A DNA stretch of 64,000 nucleotides from Bacteroidota bacterium (GTDB lineage Bacteria > Bacteroidota > Bacteroidia > UKL13-3): assembly GCA_947457395.1 (NCBI GenBank), contig CANGVA010000006.1:1-64000 (forward strand), read 5' to 3'. Shown here piece after piece: positions 1-5,728 of this stretch. The notes beneath the pieces are model-generated. The model ran no database searches. It was not told where the DNA came from and saw only the letters and a list, made by a program, of their open reading frames with translations. Position 1 is the first letter of the stretch, and every line of letters starts with the position of its first letter. The position numbers and the translations under genes are program-made.

Positions 1-50
1 CAAGGGGTGGAAATCAAGCAAGATGATTGCAGCGTTAATAAACGGAAACG

Positions 51-103
51 GGTCACAGGCCCGTCCCGACAAGTCGGGATGAGAAATCCTGTTGCCTCCA
101 CCA
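51..103 (+). tRNA. tRNA 3'-end-like fragment with a palindrome in its T-loop
   Basis: Bases 88-103 read as the 3' end of a tRNA: T-stem CCTGT (88-92), acceptor strand TGCCTCC (93-99), discriminator A and CCA (101-103). The partner T-stem ACAGG sits at 55-59, preceded by GGGTC, as in many tRNAs. The T-loop should be 7 nt, but 28 nt separate the stems and they contain TCCCGACAAGTCGGGA (64-79). No matching acceptor strand GGAGGCA, D-arm or anticodon arm is visible upstream. I therefore read this as a tRNA remnant or an integration (att) site, not a functional tRNA. A tmRNA end is unlikely because the acceptor strand differs from the usual AGCTCC. Confidence 0.4.
64..79. repeat. CCCGA palindrome, copy 1
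   Basis: TCCCGACAAGTCGGGA, inside the T-loop of the tRNA-like fragment. Copy 2, identical, forms the terminator at 109-124. Confidence 0.6.
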
Positions 104-108
104 CTTAA

Positions 109-130
109 TCCCGACAAGTCGGGATTTTTT
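109..130 (+). terminator. Terminator made from a repeated palindrome
   Basis: TCCCGACAAGTCGGGA (109-124) is followed by a run of T. It is identical to the palindrome in the T-loop of the preceding tRNA-like fragment, so one repeat type serves as a terminator here and interrupts an RNA stem-loop there. Confidence 0.55.
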
Positions 131-250
131 GTGCCATGCCATTTACCGTAAACAACTTATTGCCATAGCGATAGCATTTTACCCGGCCTTATTACCAGAT
201 TGGCAGCTACTAAGCACGCAATACAAAAATAATTTGTAAAAATACGACCA
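131..250. other. Non-coding stretch between tRNA-like fragment and first cassette
   Basis: I see no credible gene here. The only open frame, on the minus strand across 157-348, overlaps the attC-like inverted repeat and resembles no known protein. Confidence 0.4.
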
Positions 251-347
251 AAACTATAGTTTAGCATATGGGCTGGACGTTCGTATATACACTCAAAATG
301 GGCTTTATACACGAACAGGTATAGCGCATATAAGCGAGTTAGCCACA
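251..347 (+). other. attC-like recombination site J0
   Basis: The inner arms at 279-289 and 306-316 are inverted repeats with one mismatch around a 16-nt loop. The site ends in GTTAGCCACA (338-347). That decamer is the exact reverse complement of TGTGGCTAAC at 1886-1895, just after the next gene. In an integron cassette the bases after the crossover G pair with the R'' box at the cassette's own 3' end, which is this arrangement. The left R'' box of J0 is not certain. Confidence 0.55.
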
Positions 348-366
348 ATTATAAAACCAAACGTAT

Positions 367-1884
367 ATGTCATTATTCAAGAAAAAACATACGACCGAAA
401 ACTTGTATTTCGGAAACCCTGAAGCTGAAAGTGAAAATAATTTTAAAGCAAAAATCCAATTAGAAGATGTATTCATTGATTACTTAAATGTATTAAATGA
501 ATTGGAGACTGAGAAATTTATGGTCACTGGAAGAAAAGGAAGTGGGAAATCCGCTATAGGTCAAATAATTCACAAACGTTCTAAAAATAAGTCTAATGTA
601 TTCTGCGAATATATAAGAAAGAGCGATATAGACTTGGAACAAATTGTTCAGTTATCAGCAGAAATAGGCGATACAATTCAAAAAGAATTATTGTTTAAGT
701 GGATAATCCTTACCCGACTATTAAAATTAATAACTCAGAATCAAGCTGTACAAGATTTAAAAGATATTAAACTAATAAAACATTTTTTAGAGAAAAACAG
801 TGGCTTTGTAAATATAGACAAGTATGAAATTAAAGAAATTTTACAAGCAACGGGTTTTGAAATATTTACAGAGAAACTAATGCACTTTTTTACTCTAAAG
901 AAAACAAGAGAAACAAGGCTTACAGGTTCTAAAGCGCCATTTTATAAATTAATTCCACATCTAGAAGAAGTAATCACCACAATTCTTACAAGCAATGCTG
1001 ATAGATTTCAAGGCAATAGTTATAAGATTATTTTTGATGATTTAGATATTGAATTTAAAGCAGAAAGTGATAAAAGTGTTGAAACACTTTTAAATCTAAT
1101 AAGAATTTCTAAAAATTATAATAACAACCTATTCTCAGATAATGAAATTGATGCTAAAGTGATTATTTTATTACGTGATGATATTTCTGATATACTCATT
1201 AAGAAGAGTGCAGATATGGCAAAAGTATTTGAAAGTTACAATATTCCATTAATCTGGTTTGACCATGATTTACACAGACGTGGTGAAAATTTAACCATGT
1301 TAAAACAATTTATTGATAAGCGCATTGAAATTGCTTTACGAAATGAAAATATAGTACTTGATAGAAACCCTTGGGATTTTTTATTTGAACCTTCATCAAG
1401 TTATAACGATACAAGTTTTAAATATGTAATTGACCATACTTTCCAAACACCTAGAGACTTGATTTTATTCATGCAGGGGCTTTCTAAATATCGTTTTGAA
1501 ATACCACTTCAAATTAATGAATTGAATACTTTAATTGGTAATTATTCAACAAAAGCTAAAGGCGAATTAGATAATGCACTTACAATTCATTTTAAAGTGA
1601 ATGAAATTGATAACTTATTTCGCATTTTAAGAGTACTATCTAGAAAAAGTGAATTTGATTTCACAGACTTTGAAACTGAATTTAACAAATATGAATTTGC
1701 AATGAATGCACCAAAATGTTGTGAACTATTATTTGAGTATTCTTTGGTTGGAAATAAAAAGCTAAACAATAGTATGGTATTCTTTAAGCACAGAGAAAAT
1801 AATGAAACTCACTATAACATTGACTTTGAAAAGTATTTTGTTATTCATAGGATATTGAAAATTTATTTCATGAATAATAAATAA
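367..1884 (+). CDS. P-loop ATPase, Sll1717 family
   Basis: This 505-residue protein has a Walker A motif GRKGSGKS at residues 55-62 and a Walker B-like IIFDDLD near residues 221-227. The N-terminal LYFGNPEAESE followed by a GRKGSGKS loop is the layout of the Sll1717/FunZ-like P-loop ATPases. Members are large NTPases of unknown function, often found in variable, defence-rich DNA. There are no membrane segments, so it should be cytoplasmic. The C-terminal half has no domain I recognise and may be an effector or sensor. The gene is markedly AT-rich compared with the core genes downstream and stands alone between two attC-like sites, so it looks like a transferred single-gene cassette. The ATG is 20 bases after the J0 crossover. 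A defence role is inference. Confidence 0.75.
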   Translation: MSLFKKKHTTENLYFGNPEAESENNFKAKIQLEDVFIDYLNVLNELETEKFMVTGRKGSGKSAIGQIIHKRSKNKSNVFCEYIRKSDIDLEQIVQLSAEIGDTIQKELLFKWIILTRLLKLITQNQAVQDLKDIKLIKHFLEKNSGFVNIDKYEIKEILQATGFEIFTEKLMHFFTLKKTRETRLTGSKAPFYKLIPHLEEVITTILTSNADRFQGNSYKIIFDDLDIEFKAESDKSVETLLNLIRISKNYNNNLFSDNEIDAKVIILLRDDISDILIKKSADMAKVFESYNIPLIWFDHDLHRRGENLTMLKQFIDKRIEIALRNENIVLDRNPWDFLFEPSSSYNDTSFKYVIDHTFQTPRDLILFMQGLSKYRFEIPLQINELNTLIGNYSTKAKGELDNALTIHFKVNEIDNLFRILRVLSRKSEFDFTDFETEFNKYEFAMNAPKCCELLFEYSLVGNKKLNNSMVFFKHRENNETHYNIDFEKYFVIHRILKIYFMNNK

Positions 1885-1885
1885 C

Positions 1886-2025
1886 TGTGGCTAACATTGG
1901 TTTTGCGTCAGTGTGGCATTTGTACTAGGCTGAACATTTGTACTTTCTATTAGCTTTTGTACTAAATTCGAACTTTAGTGCTTTCTATTCCACACCGAAC
2001 GCAAAGCCAAAAACCGTTAGCGGTT
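1886..2025 (+). other. attC-like recombination site J1
   Basis: This is a long imperfect palindrome of about 140 bp. GCTAAC (1890-1895) faces GTTAGC (2016-2021), TTGG (1897-1900) faces CCAA (2007-2010), TTTGCGT (1902-1908) faces ACGCAAA (1999-2005), and GTGTGG (1911-1916) faces CCACAC (1990-1995). The spacers are asymmetric, as in attC sites. The loop carries three TTTGTACT repeats and the 13-mer AACTTTAGTGCTT (1971-1983), which also occurs in J2. The right box GTTAGCGGTT (2016-2025) is the exact reverse complement of AACCGCTAAC at 2772-2781. Confidence 0.7.
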
Positions 2026-2147
2026 ATGCTATGACGACCGTGCAACCTCAAACAGAATTGAAAATAAATAAAAACTGACAACTAAAATAAATCGGACAAG
2101 CTGAACACCGACAAACAAAGTAGGCACTAACAAAAAATAATTTAACC

Positions 2148-2747
2148 ATGACAATCGTAAAAAAACTTATGACAGGTGTGTTATTCATCGCAATTACAAT
2201 AACACTTTTTTCCTTTGACTTGCCGACAGGTTGGTTCAAAGCAGGTAGCGACCCTAAAAGCTATGACATGGGTATTGACAAAGGTGCTGGACAAAACGGC
2301 AAAAACACAGCGACCATTAAATCAAACGCTAAAAAAATTAAAGGCTTTGGGACTTTAATGCAAAACTGTTTACCCGACAATTATCTTGGCAAGAGAGTTC
2401 GTATGACAGGAATGGTTAAAACAAAAGATGTTTCTGATTGGGCAGGTCTTTGGTTACGTGTTGATGAAAAAAGTTCAAACAATTCTCCAAGTTTTGATAA
2501 TATGAAAGATGGGAAAAAAGATAGGTCAATAAAAGGCACAACTGACTGGACGAAATATGAAATTGTTTTAGATGTTCCTCTTAATTCTTCTAATCTTGCT
2601 TACGGTGCCTTACTTGTAGGGACAGGACAAATTTGGTTTGACGACATAAAATTTGAAATTGTTGACAATAGTGTTGCGACAACAGGAAAGGATAAAGAAG
2701 CAATGATGCCTAATAAAGAACCAGTAAATCTCGACTTTGAAAAATAA
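2148..2747 (+). CDS. Secreted beta-sandwich protein, C-terminal-domain type seen in AraC-like regulators
   Basis: This 199-residue protein starts with a hydrophobic N-terminus (about residues 8-22) that looks like a signal peptide or anchor. The rest resembles a jelly-roll domain often annotated in Bacteroidota as part of a transcriptional regulator. Its hallmarks are GWFKAGSDPKSYDMGID near residue 28, GFGTLMQN, DWAGLWLRVD, GTTDWTKYEIVLDVP and IWFDDIKFE. Such domains look like carbohydrate-binding-module folds. No enzyme residues are apparent. It is the only gene of cassette 2, and the ATG lies 132 bases after the crossover. Ligand and role are unknown. Confidence 0.7.
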   Translation: MTIVKKLMTGVLFIAITITLFSFDLPTGWFKAGSDPKSYDMGIDKGAGQNGKNTATIKSNAKKIKGFGTLMQNCLPDNYLGKRVRMTGMVKTKDVSDWAGLWLRVDEKSSNNSPSFDNMKDGKKDRSIKGTTDWTKYEIVLDVPLNSSNLAYGALLVGTGQIWFDDIKFEIVDNSVATTGKDKEAMMPNKEPVNLDFEK

Positions 2748-2771
2748 CAATCATGCGGACAGAGAAGCACG

Positions 2772-2946
2772 AACCGCTAACATGCTTTTGGCGTCATACG
2801 GGGCATAATGCTTAAATTCAAGTGCAGCTTTTCAAATCAACTTTAGTGCTTGGTTGACAGTTTTCCCGCTAATGTGGGACAATTTGTGCTCCGATCCCGA
2901 TTGCTATCGGGAGCGCCACTGTGCCAAGCGGCAAACGTTATGGTAC
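2772..2946 (+). other. attC-like recombination site J2
   Basis: The left box AACCGCTAAC (2772-2781) is followed by TTTTGGCGTCA, as in J1 (TTTTGCGTCA). The right side has TGCCAAGCGGC and the box GTTATGGTAC (2937-2946). The arms TTGGC and GCCAA pair, but more weakly than in J1. The loop shares AACTTTAGTGCTT (2839-2851) with J1 and carries the palindrome TCCCGATTGCTATCGGGA (2895-2912). Confidence 0.6.
2895..2912. repeat. CCCGAT palindrome, copy 3
   Basis: TCCCGATTGCTATCGGGA, in the loop of attC-like site J2. Confidence 0.6.
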
Positions 2947-2968
2947 ATTCTATAAAAAAACGTACCCC

Positions 2969-3184
2969 ATGAATAAAGACCTATCCCATAGAATACGGAA
3001 AATCAGAGAACAAAAAAAATTAACCCAAGCGGATATTGCAGAAATACTAGGAATAACATCTTCTTCATATGGACAAATAGAAAGAAATGCTGAGTCAGCG
3101 AGCTTCAGAACCATAGAAAAGATTGCAATAGCCTTAGAGGTTAATATTAGTTTTTTGGTTGATAAAGATAACTCTGAAGTTTAA
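2969..3184 (+). CDS. XRE-family helix-turn-helix regulator
   Basis: This is a small DNA-binding protein of 71 residues made of a single Cro/C1-type domain. It has the recognisable run LTQADIAEILGITSSSYGQIE (residues about 17-37) followed by FRTIEKIAIALEV. The frame stays open upstream to 2921, but those 16 codons run through the right arm of the attC-like site J2, so the start was placed at ATG 2969. It is the first gene of a multi-gene cassette. A perfect 18-bp palindrome begins three bases after its stop codon and may be its operator. Family assignment is secure; targets are unknown. Confidence 0.85.
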   Translation: MNKDLSHRIRKIREQKKLTQADIAEILGITSSSYGQIERNAESASFRTIEKIAIALEVNISFLVDKDNSEV

Positions 3185-3187
3185 AAA

Positions 3188-3205
3188 AACAGGTTATAAC
3201 CTGTT
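3188..3205. promoter_or_regulatory. Perfect 18-bp palindrome, possible operator
   Basis: AACAGGTTATAACCTGTT is a perfect palindrome located between the XRE regulator and the next secreted protein. A looser GGTTAA...TTAACC pair follows before ATG 3254. It could be an operator bound by the upstream regulator. A terminator is less likely because no T-run follows. Confidence 0.45.
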
Positions 3206-3253
3206 GCATGGTTAAAGATTTATTACAAAAACTGTTAACCAATTAATAAATTT

Positions 3254-3742
3254 ATGAAAACCAAATTCTTATCAATTACTGTTGTAATGGTTATTACAGC
3301 ACTTTCAATCAATTCTGCAAATGCTTGGTATGCTGTCAGCAAATCAGGTTTCGGTTTGTTCGGCTATTCATCTGTAACTGAAAAACACTGGTCGTATCCT
3401 GTAGCAGGAGTTAAAGTTTGTGCAGCGGAATTAACATGCAGTGGAGGCGGTTTTAACAGTTGTAAATGGACAACTCCGTTAAGCGATTGTGAAAAAGGTG
3501 GAAAAGTTGTAGTTCATCAAAATCCCCCTGCTGATAAAGAGTTCCAAAATTATCCTGAAAACGCTGAACTATTTCAAGTTTGCCAACTAGTAGACCAGAA
3601 AATTCAAGGTGGTTCCAACCGCGGCACAATTATTTACATGAATGAAAAGCTAGTAAAATATAAAATAAATGATTTAGGTACAATTTATATTGAGGTCTAT
3701 ACTCAATCAGAGGCTATATCACTAGGTATTTGGCCATTATAG
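3254..3742 (+). CDS. Secreted protein of unknown function
   Basis: This 162-residue protein has a clear signal peptide ending in INSANA near residue 24. The mature part has five Cys residues (four of them between about residues 57 and 79), suggesting disulfide bonds in the periplasm or outside the cell, and it is rich in Gly and aromatic residues. I do not recognise the family. It lies 69 bases after the XRE regulator, downstream of a palindrome that could control it, and is followed by a strong terminator, so it may be the regulated target of that gene. Confidence 0.6.
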   Translation: MKTKFLSITVVMVITALSINSANAWYAVSKSGFGLFGYSSVTEKHWSYPVAGVKVCAAELTCSGGGFNSCKWTTPLSDCEKGGKVVVHQNPPADKEFQNYPENAELFQVCQLVDQKIQGGSNRGTIIYMNEKLVKYKINDLGTIYIEVYTQSEAISLGIWPL

Positions 3743-3756
3743 TTTTTAGAAAAAGA

Positions 3757-3784
3757 AAATGGGTAGCGAATTCGCTACCCATTT
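3757..3784 (+). terminator. Perfect 28-nt palindromic terminator
   Basis: The two halves (3757-3770 and 3771-3784) are exact reverse complements centred on GAATTC and end in ATTTG. The structure sits 14 bases after the secreted-protein stop. The next open frame extends upstream into it, so that extension was not accepted as coding. Confidence 0.7.
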
Positions 3785-3800
3785 GTTATTAAAATTCCCC

Positions 3801-5009
3801 ATGAAGAAAATATTAATTCTATTGCTTTTTATTTATTCAGTTCCGTCTTATGCTCAATTTTGGAAGTATGACTCAAGCTATCGAACAAACATTAATGTAG
3901 AACGAAGGGAGTTAATATACAAACCCAATAATTGTTTTTCGTTTATAGATTATTCTAAAGGAGTAATATACTTCAAATTGACGTCACGTCTTATGCATGA
4001 CAGAGATATAGTAAATGATGGAATAGGAATGAAGTTTTTTTCTTATAGTTTAAAAGAACAAAAAAAAGATTCTGGTTATATAAAAATACCATCAAAATAT
4101 ATTAATGAGATGAAACCACAAGACGTTCTCAGCGGTTTCGCTGCGAATGAGAAATTCGCTATCATTAAGCTTGTTAATAGTAAAATTCTATTGTTTTCTA
4201 AAATGAACATAAACTCTAATCAATTTCTGTTCAAATCTGAAATTGCAAATGAATTTTGTTTTAATGGGGAATTTTATCCTTTAAATGACGGACGGTTTTT
4301 ATTAGTAAATTACTACAACTACCATCCATTAGATTGCAGATATAAAACTGTCATTTCAATTCTAGATCCAGATAAAGGCAATTTAGCTAAAACAATTATA
4401 TTCGACAAAGTTGAAGGCATTGAACTCTCTCAAACGGCTCATAAATGGGTTGATGTATCTGCCAATAGGATCTTATTTTGCGAGCCAAAGAAAAAGCTTC
4501 TGAAAATATTTAATCACAGCTTAGATTTAATAGATAGTTTTAATTTAAATACCGAAATTAGTCAGACCAAGACAGAGGCATTATCTACATTAACTATTTT
4601 TGAAAAAACTGATTACATAGAAAAGACTTATTTAGTAAATGATTCGAATATATTGGTATCAATAAATGATGGAACGGGTGGCTCTCACAGAGATATTTAT
4701 ATTATTTCTCTCAGAGACAAAAAAGTAATTTGTACTATAGAAGACTTAGATATTTCTATGCCACACTCTGTTAATACGGAGTTGCCGAATAGAGACGGTT
4801 TTTGGCATAGTATTTTTTGGCAAAATATTCCTGAATTTCATTTTTTCAACAATAAGGTTATTTCACTAACTACAGTGTATTTTCCTGAATATTGGAAAGA
4901 AGTCGAAATAACTAATGATGAATACAGGGAACTCTTACGAAAGTATTCTGCGACACACACCGAACAATATGGCATTAACGTCTATAGAATTATCTGTTTG
5001 CATGATTAG
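3801..5009 (+). CDS. Secreted protein, probable beta-propeller
   Basis: This 402-residue protein starts at MKKILILLLF with a signal peptide ending near SYAQ (residue 18). The body has repeated hydrophobic beta segments with aromatic-Asp turns, such as FCFNGEFYPLNDGRFLLVNYY and KWVDVSANRILFCE. These resemble the 6-bladed TolB-like propellers of Bacteroidota, but no clear repeat signature can be counted. The frame is open 14 codons upstream, but those codons encode the terminator palindrome, so ATG 3801 was chosen. Its end overlaps the next gene by 8 bases, so the two are translated together. The propeller call is tentative. Confidence 0.5.
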   Translation: MKKILILLLFIYSVPSYAQFWKYDSSYRTNINVERRELIYKPNNCFSFIDYSKGVIYFKLTSRLMHDRDIVNDGIGMKFFSYSLKEQKKDSGYIKIPSKYINEMKPQDVLSGFAANEKFAIIKLVNSKILLFSKMNINSNQFLFKSEIANEFCFNGEFYPLNDGRFLLVNYYNYHPLDCRYKTVISILDPDKGNLAKTIIFDKVEGIELSQTAHKWVDVSANRILFCEPKKKLLKIFNHSLDLIDSFNLNTEISQTKTEALSTLTIFEKTDYIEKTYLVNDSNILVSINDGTGGSHRDIYIISLRDKKVICTIEDLDISMPHSVNTELPNRDGFWHSIFWQNIPEFHFFNNKVISLTTVYFPEYWKEVEITNDEYRELLRKYSATHTEQYGINVYRIICLHD

Positions 5010-5544
5010 GTTTATACTTATCTTTATAATCTTAACGACTATAAATAGTAAAATACAAAGTCAAATTCTTTTCAATAAGGACAGCATTGCCTTTGATACA
5101 TTCTATACAATTCCTAAAATTGGTTTAGAGGATGACTTTGTTCTCTTCATCCTGATTAATGAAAATAGTTGTAAAAACTGTTATATCTTTATCGATAAAT
5201 GTTTAAGTAGCTTTAGCCCTCTAAAAGATTCCTTCAATTTCAAAATTGCTGGCATAAACTACTTCAACGACTCTAATGAAATTATCGTTAAACAAATAGA
5301 AACAATTGGCTTAGTTACAACTGCTACAAATGCTATTCTGATCAATAAAAATGATTATCTGAACTTAATCAAGACCTTCCGGAACAGTAAGCCAGAACTA
5401 ATACTGTATCATAATCGACATTATTATTTAATAAATTACCATCAAATTTTCAACATTTATTCTGGGCTAAAAAATGGTTATGACTGCAAAAGTATATTGA
5501 ACAATTATGTGAGTGGGTTTTCTGCCTATTTCTCGCGACATTAG
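5002..5544 (+). CDS. Secreted thioredoxin-like protein with CxxC motif
   Basis: This protein of about 180 residues starts at ATG 5002 inside the last codons of the preceding gene. The N-terminus (FILIFIILTTINSKIQSQ) is a signal peptide or membrane anchor. The segment DDFVLFILINENSCKNC has a beta strand leading into CKNC, as in thioredoxin-fold redox proteins, and another Cys follows seven residues later. Pairs of secreted propellers and redoxin-like proteins occur in Bacteroidota. Enzymatic activity is not proven; CxxC in one position is the main evidence. Confidence 0.45.
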   Translation: MIRFILIFIILTTINSKIQSQILFNKDSIAFDTFYTIPKIGLEDDFVLFILINENSCKNCYIFIDKCLSSFSPLKDSFNFKIAGINYFNDSNEIIVKQIETIGLVTTATNAILINKNDYLNLIKTFRNSKPELILYHNRHYYLINYHQIFNIYSGLKNGYDCKSILNNYVSGFSAYFSRH

Positions 5545-5594
5545 TCTTTGAGAGAAACAACGTACCATGGCAGGCTAGGCAAAAGTGGCGGTTC

Positions 5595-5612
5595 TCCCGA
5601 TAGCTATCGGGA
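5595..5612. repeat. CCCGAT palindrome, copy 4
   Basis: TCCCGATAGCTATCGGGA, in the loop of attC-like site J3. It is flanked by GGTT and AACC, which extend the hairpin. Confidence 0.6.
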
Positions 5613-5628
5613 AAAACCAAAAGGCGTG

Positions 5629-5644
5629 TCCCGATTTTTCGGGA
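5629..5644. repeat. CCCGA palindrome, copy 5
   Basis: TCCCGATTTTTCGGGA, 17 bases after copy 4 in the same junction. Confidence 0.6.
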
Positions 5645-5728
5645 AGCTATTTTTTTTGCCAACGCACTGACACCGTTATGACCGAAAAACTTATCTTAAC
5701 CGACTGAAATAGAAAATATAATTTGTAG

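Larger units (their letters stand above)
5562..5684 (+). other. Degenerate attC-like site J3
   Basis: GTACCATGGC (5562-5571) matches the reverse complement of the cassette start at J2 (GTTATGGTAC, 2937-2946) at 8 of 10 bases. The conserved AAC has become GGC. Inner arms GGCAAAA (5578-5584) and TTTTGCC (5654-5660) pair. The loop contains two palindromes and ends with the box GTTATGACCG (5675-5684). The damaged AAC box suggests a site that may no longer recombine, which would lock four genes into one cassette. Confidence 0.45.

Noticed and set aside
1-130. tmRNA 3' end
   Set aside because: The acceptor strand TGCCTCC does not match the AGCTCC of tmRNA, and no tag-peptide region can be seen in the available sequence.
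157-348. Minus-strand open frame of 63 codons
   Set aside because: It crosses the attC-like inverted repeat and has no recognisable protein character.
3759-3800. N-terminal extension MGSEFATHLLLKFP of the propeller-like protein
   Set aside because: These codons lie in the perfect terminator palindrome; the signal peptide begins at ATG 3801.
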